Source of the DNA: Halococcus saccharolyticus DSM 5350
GTDB taxonomy: Archaea > Halobacteriota > Halobacteria > Halobacteriales > Halococcaceae
Reading direction: 5' to 3'
Length of the DNA: 64,000 nucleotides
NCBI RefSeq assembly: GCF_000336915.1
Contig: NZ_AOMD01000025.1
Span: forward strand, 1-64,000
Below the pieces are notes generated by a model. It had not been told where the DNA came from and made no database searches. It saw nothing but the letters and a program-made list of their open reading frames with translations. The position numbers and the translations under genes are program-made. This document shows positions 17,099 through 25,888 of this stretch, one piece after another. Within the stretch, counting starts at the first letter, position 1; each line of letters begins with the position of its first letter.

Positions 17099-18391
17099 TC
17101 AGGACTCCGCGCGCTCGACCGCCGCCCGTGCCCGGCGCTCGGCCGTCTCGCGGACCGCATCGGCGTCGAGCGTCAACACCTCACGATCACGCATCAGCAC
17201 TCGGCCGTCACAGACCGTGTGGCGCACGTCGGCCGCAGTGACGGCGTAGACGAGGTGGCTCACGAGATCGTGGTGTGGCGTGAGGTGCGGTGTGTCGAGG
17301 TCGACGACGGCGAGGTCGGCGTTTTTCCCCTCGGCGATTCGTCCGGAGTCGAAGCCCGCGACTGCGGCGCTCCCGGCGGTCGCCATTCCGAACGCCGTCG
17401 GGGCGTCGACCGCACTCGCGTCTCCCGCGGCGAGCTTGCCGACCATCGCGGCGTCGCGCAGCTCGTCGAACATCGAGAGATCGTTGTTCGAGGCCGCGCC
17501 GTCGGTGCCGATTCCCACCGTGACGCCAGCGTCGACCATCGCCTGGACCGGCGCGATCCCGCTCGCGAGCTTCATGTTCGAGGCGGGGCAGTGGACCACG
17601 CCCGCACCGCGCTCGGCAAGGATGTCGATCTCGCGTTCGTCACAGTGGGTCCCGTGGGCGATGAAGTCACGTTCTTCGAGCAGCCCGTGCTCCACAGCGT
17701 ACGCGAGCGGGCGTTCGTCGTGCTCGTCGACGATCGGCTTGACTTCCCCCGTCGTTTCGTTCGCGTGGATGTGGATCGGCACACCTGCCTCGCGCACTCG
17801 GGGAACGAACGCATCGAGCTCCCTCCCGTCGACGGTCGTGAGGCTGTGGGGCATGAACGCGGTCGAGACCCGGCCGTCGGCCGCGCCGTCGTACTCCTGG
17901 GCCACCCGGAGTCCCGCTTCGAGCTCCTCGCGGGCGGCCTTCTCGTCCTTCCCGACGGTGACCGAGCCGTAGCCGACGCGGGCCCGGAGACCCGCACGAT
18001 CGACGGCGTCGACGATCGCCCCGACATCGAAGTACATGTCACAGAACCCCGTCGTTCCCGACCGGATCATCTCCACCAGCCCGAGTTCGGCCCCCGCGCG
18101 GACGTCTTCGGGTTCGAGGACGTCCTCGATCGGCCAGATGTCCTCGCGGAGCCACGCGTGGAGCGGCTTGTCGTCGGCGTACCCTCGGAGGAGCGCCATC
18201 GCAACGTGGGTGTGGGCGTTCACGAGTCCCGGAATCACGAGACCGTCGGTGACGTCGAGCGACGTATCGCCCGCTGGGACGTCGCCGACGGCGAGGATTT
18301 CGCCGGTCCCCTGGTCGGCGAGGACGTCCGCGCGTTCGACGGTCATATCGGGGCGGAGCACGCGCCCGCCGACGATTTCGAGCGTCGTCAT
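17099..18391 (-). CDS. Amidohydrolase, SAH/MTA/5'-deoxyadenosine deaminase type
   Basis: Metal-dependent hydrolase of 430 residues in the amidohydrolase superfamily. Zn/Fe ligands are in GLVNAHTHVAMALLRG (about residues 55-70); a middle IHIHANET, then FIAHGTHCDE, and GIGTDGAASNNDLSMFDELR carry the remaining His and Asp. This pattern matches the MtaD/DadD group, which deaminates S-adenosylhomocysteine, methylthioadenosine and 5'-deoxyadenosine. It would supply S-inosylhomocysteine to the nearby adenosylhomocysteinase-like enzyme; that link is inferred. Convergent with the sugar dehydrogenase, with no bases between the stops. Confidence 0.85.
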   Translation of the reverse strand: MTTLEIVGGRVLRPDMTVERADVLADQGTGEILAVGDVPAGDTSLDVTDGLVIPGLVNAHTHVAMALLRGYADDKPLHAWLREDIWPIEDVLEPEDVRAGAELGLVEMIRSGTTGFCDMYFDVGAIVDAVDRAGLRARVGYGSVTVGKDEKAAREELEAGLRVAQEYDGAADGRVSTAFMPHSLTTVDGRELDAFVPRVREAGVPIHIHANETTGEVKPIVDEHDERPLAYAVEHGLLEERDFIAHGTHCDEREIDILAERGAGVVHCPASNMKLASGIAPVQAMVDAGVTVGIGTDGAASNNDLSMFDELRDAAMVGKLAAGDASAVDAPTAFGMATAGSAAVAGFDSGRIAEGKNADLAVVDLDTPHLTPHHDLVSHLVYAVTAADVRHTVCDGRVLMRDREVLTLDADAVRETAERRARAAVERAES

Positions 18392-18459
18392 ACCGGTCGT
18401 TTCGGCCCCGGTGGTGTCAATTTACGGGTTCGTCGTCGACAGAGGGATGTCCGATCGGT

Positions 18460-19734
18460 TCACGCACCAGTCACGTCCCGATCGGCGGGCGAACCGGCGT
18501 CGAACTCCCGGACCAACTCGTCGAGGACGGCTGGATCGTCGTGACCCGGCAACGGATTGTCGGCGGTCCGACACGCGGCGTCGACGCCCAACCGTTCGCA
18601 GACGTGATCCGCGACCGCTTCGGCCATCCGCCGGTGGGTGGTGAGCTTCCCACCGACGATGCTGGTGAACCCCTCGGTGTCGTCGCGCTCCTCGTTATCC
18701 AGTAGGAAGAAATCCCGCGAGATAGCGCGTGCGCCCTCGCCTGCCGCCGTCGGATCGTAGAGCGGTCTGACGCCCCAGTAGGTGCGTGCGGGCTCGCGGC
18801 CGTCGAGCGCCGGCACCATCGCGGCACACTCGTCGATCATCCGTTCGATCGCTCTCTCCGGCTGTGGATACTCGTCGGGGTCGTCGACCGCGACGCTGGT
18901 GGTGCCGAGCACTACCTGGTTCTCGTGTGGGACCACGATGTCGCCGTCGGCCGGCTCCCGGCAGCGGTTGAGTACGGTGTCGAGCCCCTCGTTCTCGACC
19001 GCGACCATGACGCCGCGCGTCGGGCTCATCTTCAGGTCGATCCCCGCGAGTGCGGCACATTCGCCGGCCCACGCGCCTGTCGCGTTCACGATGTGGTCGG
19101 CGACGATCCGGTCGTCGACCGTCCCGCCGATCGATGCGGCGGTGATCGTCTCGTCCGTGGCTCCGTCCGCGGCCGTGTCAGCGTCGCCGTGGAGGTCGGT
19201 CACGGGGGCGTCGGTGTGGATCGCGGCCCCGTGATCGCGGGCGCTCTGTGCGGTCGCGGCGACCAGCCGCGAGGGGTACGCCACGGCGTCAGGGACCCGC
19301 ATGACGCGCTCGATCTCGGGCGAGAGTTCCGGGATAGCCTCCCGTGCCGCCGACCCGGATCGAACGTCGACCTCGATCCCGAGGTCACGGCACGCATCGC
19401 GCTTCGCCGCGAAGTAGTCGGGATCGTCGCCCGGAAGCTGGACGAAGTAGCCGCCGGTGTCGCGGAGACAGTCGCCGGCGATCTCCCGGAGCACGCGGTT
19501 TTCGGCAATGCACGCCGCGGCCCCGTCGGCGTCGGCCTCGGCGTAGCGCGCCCCGCTGTGGAGCAGTCCGTGCGAGCGGCCGGTGGTTCCACCGGAGAGG
19601 CCGTCACGCTCGGCGAGCACGACGTCGACGCCACGCATCGCGAGATCACGCGCGACGCCGACGCCAGTGGCCCCGCCGCCGATCACGAGCACGTCGGTTG
19701 GTACGGACACGACCTCAGTAGGGTTCGACGCCAC
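18460..19734 (-). CDS. GlpA-like FAD oxidoreductase lacking the [2Fe-2S] tail
   Basis: DAO-family flavoprotein of 424 residues, similar throughout to the GlpA encoded 3 kb upstream: FAD motif DVLVIGGGATGVGVARDLA (about residues 14-32), then [47 protein letters not shown] and IVGGKLTTHRRMAE. It ends soon after this last motif and so lacks the C-terminal BFD-type [2Fe-2S] domain of the full GlpA. Probably a glycerol-3-phosphate dehydrogenase or a relative with another electron acceptor. The GTG at 19734 lies 61 bases after the glpC stop, so it could be the fourth gene of the operon. Confidence 0.78.
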   Translation of the reverse strand: MASNPTEVVSVPTDVLVIGGGATGVGVARDLAMRGVDVVLAERDGLSGGTTGRSHGLLHSGARYAEADADGAAACIAENRVLREIAGDCLRDTGGYFVQLPGDDPDYFAAKRDACRDLGIEVDVRSGSAAREAIPELSPEIERVMRVPDAVAYPSRLVAATAQSARDHGAAIHTDAPVTDLHGDADTAADGATDETITAASIGGTVDDRIVADHIVNATGAWAGECAALAGIDLKMSPTRGVMVAVENEGLDTVLNRCREPADGDIVVPHENQVVLGTTSVAVDDPDEYPQPERAIERMIDECAAMVPALDGREPARTYWGVRPLYDPTAAGEGARAISRDFFLLDNEERDDTEGFTSIVGGKLTTHRRMAEAVADHVCERLGVDAACRTADNPLPGHDDPAVLDELVREFDAGSPADRDVTGA

Positions 19735-19795
19735 TTCACTCCGTCAGTCACGGAAGGACGGTGCGTCGTTCGTGGCATCACTCGATGGCCCCACA

Positions 19796-21163
19796 TCACG
19801 CCGATGACACCGTATCGTCGACCAACGCCCCCTCAAGGAGTTCGAGCGGATGGCGGATCTCGTAGCCGGTGCCGTGTTCCATCTGCATCGCGCAGGTCGG
19901 ACACTCGGTCATCCCGGTCTCACCCGTAGCGCTCTCCATGTGCTCGAACATCTCTTCGCCGATTTCCATCGAGTAGTCGTACTTCTCCTCTTTCCAACCG
20001 TAGGTGCCCGAAATTCCCGAACAGGAGTCGCCGACATCCTCGACCGTCGCACCGTCGAGATCGGCAAAGAGTTCGATCGCCTGCCGATCGAGTCCCTGGT
20101 TCCTGGCGTGACACGGCGCGTGGTAGGCGAACTCGCTCGCGTCGACTTCGGCCTCGGCGAGCGCGCCCTCCAGATCCTCGTGGAGGCGGAGATACTCGAC
20201 GGCCTCGTAGGTGTGGGCGGCGACCGAGTCGATTCCGTCGAGATCGAACAGTTCTGGGTACTCCTGGCGCAGCGCCATCGAACAGGAGGTACAGGAAGCG
20301 ACGATGTCAGCCCCGTTCTCGATCGCCGCCGCGAGGTTCTCGACGTTGGTCACCGCGTGTCGCCTGGCGTCGGTGAGCATTCCGTTGGCAAACATCGGCG
20401 TGCCCGAACACTTCTGGGGCGGGACCAGCACCTCGTACCCGAACTCCTCGAACACGTGGACCATCGCTTTGGCGACCTCGGGCGTGTTGAAGTTCGAGTA
20501 GCAGCCGTGGAAGTACGCGACCTGCTTGTCGGGGTTCTCGACGTGTGCGCCGCCGCGTTCGACCCACCACTCCCGGAAGGTCTGGTCGGCGAATTCGGGG
20601 AATTCGCGCTCTTTCGTGACGCCGAGCGTCTCCTCCATGAGCCAGCGTGCGGGGCCGAAGTTCATCGCGCGGTTCGCGAGCCACGGGACCTTCGAGGCGA
20701 GCCACGCCGACGCCCGGTAGTTCGCGAGGACGCGATTTCGGACCCGTTCGACGAACCCCTCGCGTCCGTCGCGGACGATCGAGAGCGCCTCGCGTGGCTC
20801 GCCACGCCGGAGGGCGGCGAGCGCCTCGCGCCCGAACCGCTGGCTCTCGACGTACTCCCCGCGAGCGGTGTTGTGCATCTGACTCAGCGGGACCGAAGAG
20901 GGACAGGCGTCGTCACACCGCATGCAGTTCGAACAGCCTTTGATCGAGTCGTCGATGTCGTGGCCCTCCTTGCGCTTCAGCCGCCACTGTTCGGGCCCTT
21001 GAAACTTCGGCCCCGGGAACTCGTCGTCGACCTCGGCGACCGGACAGGACGTATCGCACGTCGAACACTTGTAGCAGTCGTCGGATCCGGGACGGAGATC
21101 CATGTTGGTCGTCTCGAACACCTGTACCGGCTCGAACTCGTCCGTGGAATCTGCATCACTCAT
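19796..21163 (-). CDS. glpC: Anaerobic-type glycerol-3-phosphate dehydrogenase subunit C
   Basis: Iron-sulfur membrane-linked subunit of 455 residues that passes electrons from GlpAB to the quinone pool. Two ferredoxin-type clusters are in the N-terminal part: CYKCSTCDTSCPVAE and CSNCMRCDDACPSSVP. Two CCG-type domains follow, with YFHGCYSNFNTPEVAKA, KCSGTPMFANG, ASCTSCSMAL, HAPCHARNQG and CPTCAMQMEHGTG. The ATG at 21163 lies 16 bases after the glpB stop. Third gene of glpA-glpB-glpC. Confidence 0.92.
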   Translation of the reverse strand: MSDADSTDEFEPVQVFETTNMDLRPGSDDCYKCSTCDTSCPVAEVDDEFPGPKFQGPEQWRLKRKEGHDIDDSIKGCSNCMRCDDACPSSVPLSQMHNTARGEYVESQRFGREALAALRRGEPREALSIVRDGREGFVERVRNRVLANYRASAWLASKVPWLANRAMNFGPARWLMEETLGVTKEREFPEFADQTFREWWVERGGAHVENPDKQVAYFHGCYSNFNTPEVAKAMVHVFEEFGYEVLVPPQKCSGTPMFANGMLTDARRHAVTNVENLAAAIENGADIVASCTSCSMALRQEYPELFDLDGIDSVAAHTYEAVEYLRLHEDLEGALAEAEVDASEFAYHAPCHARNQGLDRQAIELFADLDGATVEDVGDSCSGISGTYGWKEEKYDYSMEIGEEMFEHMESATGETGMTECPTCAMQMEHGTGYEIRHPLELLEGALVDDTVSSA

Positions 21164-21179
21164 TGTGGTACCCGTCGAA

Positions 21180-22454
21180 TCACACCGCCTCGCCCGCCGC
21201 ACGACCGGCAGCGTAGCCGGTCGCGAGCGAGATGCCGCTGCCCGATTTCTCCGCCGCGAAGTCCGCTCCTCCAAGGACGCCCCCGGCAGCGCGAAGGTTT
21301 TCGTACTCGATGCCCCCGTCGGCGTCGAGCGGTCGTAACTCCCCATCGACGTCGACGCCGAAGCGTGCGAACGGATGGTCACCGAACGCCTCGTCGACGA
21401 ACCACTCGTAGCGATCGTCGGGGTGGGGAACGTGACAGTCGAAGACCGGTTCGATCACCCCTTCGCGGTCGGAGTCGATCCCCTTTCCGACGAGGCCCCC
21501 CGTCGCAAGGATGAACTCCTCGGCGTGGAAGGGCGCTCGCTGGCCGTTCCGATCCACGTAGACCGCCTGTATCCGCTCGCCGTCGGCCTCGAAATCCACC
21601 ACCGGGTTCCCGGTCGTCCGGCGGACATCCGCATCGTCGAGTGCCGCCGCAAACAGCCTTTCGAGCCGAATTCCGGGAAGACTCGGCGGTCCCATCGGCA
21701 CCTCGAAGACCGGAACGTCGAGGTGACGTTCGAGCGTTGTCCGAACCTCGCTCGACTCGTCGTCACCGAGCACCGCCGGGAACCCCACCCGTTCCGTGCC
21801 GTCGAGGTGAGGTTCGACCGCCGCGGTGAGCGCTCGCCGCGCACCAGCCGTTCCGGTGGCCGTCTCGACCGCTTCGTCACGGTCGAGCGCGCGCGCAAAG
21901 CGCGTCACCCGCGAATCCGCTCGGAAATCGCCGGGAAACGGAACCGTAACGCCGCGTGTCGCCGCAGGGACGCCGGCGGCGTCGAGGTGGTCGGCGGCGA
22001 GCGGTGCGTCGAACGCGGTCAGGGTCTCGAAGCCTACGAGCAGCGCTTCCCGGGGGTCGCTCGCCAACCCAGCGGCCGTGCTCTCGGGATATCGGGCAGT
22101 CGGCTTTACCGTCCCACCGTGGGTCGGCACGAGCGCGTTCGCGTCGGTGTGATCGCCGTAGTAGGCGTCACCGACCACCTCGTCGAACAGAGCGAGTCCG
22201 TCCCGCACCGAATCGACGCCGACCAGTTCGTAGGGATGGCCCGCCGGCAGGGTGGCGAGTGCGTCGAACGGCTCCGCGACTAGCTCACCGTCCGGGGTGT
22301 ACCCCAGAACGTCGACGAGGCCGCTCGCGTGCCGGAGCGTACTCTTCTTGTGGGAGACCAGTCGCACCCGCGCACCCTCGCGGGCCGCCTGGAGCGCGCT
22401 CGTCATTCCGGCGAGGCCGCCGCCGACCACGAGCACGTCGTCCTCAATCGCCAC
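21180..22454 (-). CDS. glpB: Anaerobic-type glycerol-3-phosphate dehydrogenase subunit B
   Basis: FAD-containing partner of GlpA, 424 residues. N-terminal Rossmann motif [20 protein letters not shown] (about residues 5-24), a [17 protein letters not shown] segment typical of GlpB, and the C-terminal flavin segment [20 protein letters not shown]. The GTG at 22454 starts 11 bases before the end of glpA (stop at 22444), an overlap that implies co-translation of the two subunits. Confidence 0.9.
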   Translation of the reverse strand: MAIEDDVLVVGGGLAGMTSALQAAREGARVRLVSHKKSTLRHASGLVDVLGYTPDGELVAEPFDALATLPAGHPYELVGVDSVRDGLALFDEVVGDAYYGDHTDANALVPTHGGTVKPTARYPESTAAGLASDPREALLVGFETLTAFDAPLAADHLDAAGVPAATRGVTVPFPGDFRADSRVTRFARALDRDEAVETATGTAGARRALTAAVEPHLDGTERVGFPAVLGDDESSEVRTTLERHLDVPVFEVPMGPPSLPGIRLERLFAAALDDADVRRTTGNPVVDFEADGERIQAVYVDRNGQRAPFHAEEFILATGGLVGKGIDSDREGVIEPVFDCHVPHPDDRYEWFVDEAFGDHPFARFGVDVDGELRPLDADGGIEYENLRAAGGVLGGADFAAEKSGSGISLATGYAAGRAAGEAV

Positions 22455-24195
22455 GGCCGCCTCCTGTCTCGGGGTTGCTACACTCGTCCTGACCGCCGTC
22501 GGTCGCTGTGTCGGCGGTCGACGTGGACGGCCCCGCGTCGAATCGGTCGTACTCGACGGCCTCCTCGCCAGCCGCGGGGTCGCGGTCGCGGTTCATCGTA
22601 GTGGCGTGGAGCGCGTGATTCAACATCGCCTGGGAGAGCTGTTCGCCCCAGAGCGCGTGGCGCTGACCCTTCCAGCGCTCGGCGTAGAGGTCATCGAGCG
22701 CGGCTCGCGTGGTGGCCTCGTCGTGATCGGGATGGAGCAGGGCGGCCATCCGATGGGCACAGAACCCACCCTGACAGTTCCCCATCGAGGCCCGAGTCCG
22801 GATACGGGTGGCGTTCAGGTCGGTGCCGGCATCCACGATGGCGTCCTCGAGCTCGGCGCGCGTGACCGCCTCGCACGTACAGACGACTGGGTTCGGATCG
22901 TCGGTCTGTAGCACGTCGTCGGCCTTGCTACCGAGCCGCTCGGTGCTCCGGCGACCAATGGGCGATCGCAGCCCGAACACCTCCATGTAGTCCCGAAGTA
23001 CCGAGAAATCGTCGCTTCCCGGCAGCGACTCCTCGGCGGTCCGGCACGGAGCGTCGACACCGAGCTTCTCGCAGACGTGATCGGTGATCTGCTCGGCCAT
23101 CAGTCGGTAGGTCGTGAACTTCCCACCCACGATGGTCGTCATGCCAGCGAGATCATCGCGGTCGGCGTGATCGAGCAGGAAGAACTGGCGGGTGATGTCC
23201 GTCGGATCCATGGTACCGGTGTCTGGCGGTTCGTACAGCGGGCGGACACCCCAAAACGAGCGGAGCGTTCGCGCCTCGCTCAGGATCGGCACGAGCTCCG
23301 AGAGGGTGTCGATCATCATGTCGACCTCCCACTGCTCCTCGGGGTAGTCGTCGGGATCTTCGACCTCCTCGTCGGTCGTGCCGAGAATACAGGCGGTCTC
23401 GTGGGGCACCACGATGTCGGCGTCGCCCTTCGGTCGACATCGATTGACGACCGTATCCACCTGCCGACAGTTCATCACCGTCATCACCCCTTTCGATGGG
23501 CGGACTTCGACCTCGACGCCCGCCATCGCCCCCAACTGTCCGGCCCACGCACCAGTCGCGTTCACCACGTGATCGGCCTCGATGCGTTCGGTCGTTCCCG
23601 GCTCGCGGTGGATGCGCTTGCCGGGACCACTCTCGTGGCGCACCTCGACGCCCCTGACCTGTCCGCTCTCGACGAACACGTCCGTGACCTCGGCGTGGGT
23701 TTCGATGCGCGCACCGTGTTCCTCCGCGTCGGCGGCGTTCGCCACGCAGAGCCGGAACGGATCGATGGCCCCGTCGGGCACCCGGATCGCACGCTCGACG
23801 TCACGCGCGAGATACGGCTCGATCTCGCGAGCCTCCGCACCGGTGAGTACTTCCGCCGGAATGTCACACTCCCGACAGCCCGCGAGTTTCTCCTCGAAGT
23901 ACTCGTCGGGATCGCCGGGTTTCTGGACGAACAGCCCACCGGTCATCTCGACCGTATGGCTCGCGATCTTCCGGAGTACGCGGTTCTCGTCGATACACTC
24001 GGCGGCGCTTTCCTGATCCGAGACCGCATATCGCCCGCCGCTGTGGAGCAGCCCGTGCATCCGACCGGTCGTTCCGTGAGTGAGGTTGCCTCGTTCGACG
24101 AGCGTGACGTCGACGCCGCGCATCGACAGGTCACGGGCGATACCACAGCCGGTCGAGCCACCCCCGATGACGAGGACCTCGGTTTCACGTCCCAT
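22444..24195 (-). CDS. glpA: Anaerobic-type glycerol-3-phosphate dehydrogenase subunit A
   Basis: Catalytic flavoprotein of 583 residues that oxidises sn-glycerol-3-phosphate to dihydroxyacetone phosphate. Motifs: [18 protein letters not shown] (about residues 5-22), [43 protein letters not shown] and [14 protein letters not shown]. The C-terminal half has the BFD-type [2Fe-2S] cysteines VCTCEAVTR and [13 protein letters not shown]. First gene of the minus-strand glpABC unit. Upstream AT-rich DNA with an inverted repeat probably holds its promoter. Confidence 0.95.
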   Translation of the reverse strand: MGRETEVLVIGGGSTGCGIARDLSMRGVDVTLVERGNLTHGTTGRMHGLLHSGGRYAVSDQESAAECIDENRVLRKIASHTVEMTGGLFVQKPGDPDEYFEEKLAGCRECDIPAEVLTGAEAREIEPYLARDVERAIRVPDGAIDPFRLCVANAADAEEHGARIETHAEVTDVFVESGQVRGVEVRHESGPGKRIHREPGTTERIEADHVVNATGAWAGQLGAMAGVEVEVRPSKGVMTVMNCRQVDTVVNRCRPKGDADIVVPHETACILGTTDEEVEDPDDYPEEQWEVDMMIDTLSELVPILSEARTLRSFWGVRPLYEPPDTGTMDPTDITRQFFLLDHADRDDLAGMTTIVGGKFTTYRLMAEQITDHVCEKLGVDAPCRTAEESLPGSDDFSVLRDYMEVFGLRSPIGRRSTERLGSKADDVLQTDDPNPVVCTCEAVTRAELEDAIVDAGTDLNATRIRTRASMGNCQGGFCAHRMAALLHPDHDEATTRAALDDLYAERWKGQRHALWGEQLSQAMLNHALHATTMNRDRDPAAGEEAVEYDRFDAGPSTSTADTATDGGQDECSNPETGGGRGD

Positions 24196-24227
24196 CCAAT
24201 CGTTTCGGTGATAGCCCTGTCACCACT

Positions 24228-24240
24228 TTACTTTATCGGG
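24228..24240 (-). promoter_or_regulatory. AT-rich promoter region of glpABC
   Basis: The stretch ACTTTACTTTATC (24228-24240) reads on the coding strand as GATAAAGTAAAGT, a TATA-like block about 35-45 bases before the glpA ATG. Spacing is longer than in the leaderless promoters of this window, so a short leader is likely. Confidence 0.4.
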
Positions 24241-24252
24241 CATTCCGACACC

Positions 24253-24274
24253 AGCAGTAAAATTTACTTCTGCT
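24253..24274. promoter_or_regulatory. AT-rich dyad upstream of glpA (candidate operator)
   Basis: AGCAG (24253-24257) and CTGCT (24270-24274) flank the perfect hyphenated palindrome GTAAA-A-TTTAC (24257-24267). It lies about 60-80 bases before the glpA start, in the divergent gap with the Orc1/Cdc6-like gene. The position suits a regulator of glycerol catabolism; the binding protein is unknown. Confidence 0.45.
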
Positions 24275-24422
24275 ATGTTATTTGATGACGATTGCCTATC
24301 CAGAATGTCACGGCTGACAGGAGTGATCCGTCGATCCGACAACGGTTTCGTCCGGAGGCCGAGTTCCGCACTCGTCGGTCGCGCACGCAAAGTTTATGCC
24401 TTCCTGCGGACGCTTTACCCCC

Positions 24423-24504
24423 GGAACCGCGCTATCGGTAAACAACTCCCCGGACGGGCCGAAAACGTCGACCCCCACCGTCCCGTGGGGCCACCGATAG
24501 TTCC
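24423..24504. repeat. Nested inverted repeats before the Orc1/Cdc6-like gene
   Basis: CTATCGGT (24432-24439) pairs perfectly with ACCGATAG (24493-24500), and outside it GGAA (24423-24426) can pair with TTCC (24501-24504). Inside lies a second perfect hairpin, CCCCAC (24473-24478) with GTGGGG (24485-24490). It could be a structured RNA leader or a protein-binding or replicator element. Confidence 0.55.
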
Positions 24505-24533
24505 GAGCGGGGCGACAGCCGGTGACGACCACG

Positions 24534-25712
24534 ATGGACCTCACAGCCCGTATCCGCCGACGACAGCGCTCGGGGAACGACTCGCGGCTGGTGCTCGATC
24601 ACGATGCGATCAGCCCCGTCGCCCACCTCGGAGAGCCGACTGGTCGAGGATCGGTACTCGAACGCCTCCTCGATTACGTCGATCCGGTGTTCGACGGGGA
24701 GCTCCCGCCGAACGCATACGTCTGGGGTCCCCCCGGAACGGGGAAATCAGCGGTCGTCACCGCGCTGTTCGCCCGACTCGGGCGGCTACATTCGCCGTCG
24801 AGATCGGTCATCCACACCTCGACCCGTGGCGGGACGGGTGCGACGCCCGATCTCGTGTACGTCGATGCGCGCCACGCAAGCAGCGATTTCGGGCTGTACC
24901 GGACAGTGCTCGACGCAGTGCTCGACGAGTCCGTACCGGAACACGGCGTCGGCACGGACGCGCTTCGCGCGCGCCTGACGGAATACCTCGCGCCCTACGA
25001 ACGTCGCGTGCTCATAGCCGTCGATCACGTCGGCGAGCGCGGAGCGCGCCCACTCTCCGAGATCGTGGCGGCGTTCGCGGACGACGAGTCGCTCTCGTGG
25101 CTCGTCGTCGGACGGCCGTCGCCGTCGACGCTTCCGGATTCCGTCCGGCCACCGGAACACATCGAGGTGCCCGCCTACCGCGACCTCGCGCTGGTGGACG
25201 TGCTGACGGCTCGTGCGTCGGAAGGAATGGCTCGCCAAGCCGTCGAGCACGAACAGCTCCGACGGCTCGCGAGCTGGGCCGACGGCAACGCCCACGACGC
25301 GCTCTGTGCGCTGTTCGTTGCGGCGGACGAGGCTGTTGCCGAAGGGAGCACCCGGCTCCGCGAACGCGATCTCCGCACCGGGATGAACGCCGTTCCCCGC
25401 CCGTCGGTCTCGCTCGGACGAGTGTTTGCGCTGCCGGACAACCGCCAGCGGGTGCTGCGCCGTCTCATCGACGTCGATGTGGAGCAACGGTCGTCCGTCG
25501 ACGCCGCGGCCGATGCCGTCGTCGCATCGCCGGACATCGATCTGTCGGCAGGAACCGTGAAACGCTTGCTCTACGAGATCGCGAACGACGGTATCGCCGA
25601 ACGTGTCGCCAGCGATCGCACCTCCGAGAGCGTCGGCCGACCACCGAGCCGGCTCGAACCCCGATTCCCGACTGCAGTCTTCCGGCGACTCTACGATCTG
25701 TCGAACGCGTAG
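24534..25712 (+). CDS. Divergent Orc1/Cdc6-family AAA+ ATPase
   Basis: AAA+ protein of 392 residues with Orc1/Cdc6 architecture: the entry segment LVLDHDAISPVAHLGEP, Walker A VWGPPGTGKSAVVTALF (about residues 63-79), an AAA+ lid with PAYRDLALVDVLTARASEGM and ADGNAHDALCALFVAADEA, and a C-terminal winged helix. It is degenerate. The Walker B region reads VLIAVDHVGE, with His where the catalytic Glu of the usual DE pair belongs, and the sensor-2 position has His (GNAHDAL) where Arg is usual. It may therefore bind ATP but hydrolyse it poorly, and act as a regulator rather than an initiator. ATG 24534 preferred over GTG 24522. It sits between glpABC and glpK. Confidence 0.75.
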   Translation: MDLTARIRRRQRSGNDSRLVLDHDAISPVAHLGEPTGRGSVLERLLDYVDPVFDGELPPNAYVWGPPGTGKSAVVTALFARLGRLHSPSRSVIHTSTRGGTGATPDLVYVDARHASSDFGLYRTVLDAVLDESVPEHGVGTDALRARLTEYLAPYERRVLIAVDHVGERGARPLSEIVAAFADDESLSWLVVGRPSPSTLPDSVRPPEHIEVPAYRDLALVDVLTARASEGMARQAVEHEQLRRLASWADGNAHDALCALFVAADEAVAEGSTRLRERDLRTGMNAVPRPSVSLGRVFALPDNRQRVLRRLIDVDVEQRSSVDAAADAVVASPDIDLSAGTVKRLLYEIANDGIAERVASDRTSESVGRPPSRLEPRFPTAVFRRLYDLSNA

Positions 25713-25794
25713 CGCACTGCGGTATCGTGGTTGCGTCACCCACGTGCCGATCAGGACGGCGTCCCGTCGTCGATTCGTCGAAAGTACCCAAGGA

Positions 25795-25802
25795 TTTATA
25801 AT
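25795..25802 (+). promoter_or_regulatory. TATA-like box upstream of glpK
   Basis: TTTATAAT about 90 bases before the glpK ATG, with an AAGGA ribosome-binding-like sequence near 25876-25880. Unlike most genes in this window, glpK thus seems to have a real leader and may use a Shine-Dalgarno signal. Confidence 0.5.
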
Positions 25803-25888
25803 GGTACACTATGGTGTTTACGGACGAAGCACCGCCACTAGTAAATAATGGCTGGATGGGCTCCAGAATCAGACCGAAGGAACACCAC

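Noticed and set aside
17219-18544. Long plus-strand frame opposite the amidohydrolase
   Set aside because: Arg/Val-rich translation without motifs; the minus-strand gene has complete metal-binding motifs.
19850-21514. Long plus-strand frame opposite glpC
   Set aside because: A shadow of glpC and glpB, both of which have clear cofactor motifs and operon context.
24280-24533. Replication origin with ORB repeats beside the Orc1/Cdc6-like gene
   Set aside because: I looked for the haloarchaeal ORB pattern with a G-string next to an AAAC-type core. Only isolated fragments such as GGTAAAC occur, without several oriented copies. The nested dyad is reported separately as unexplained.
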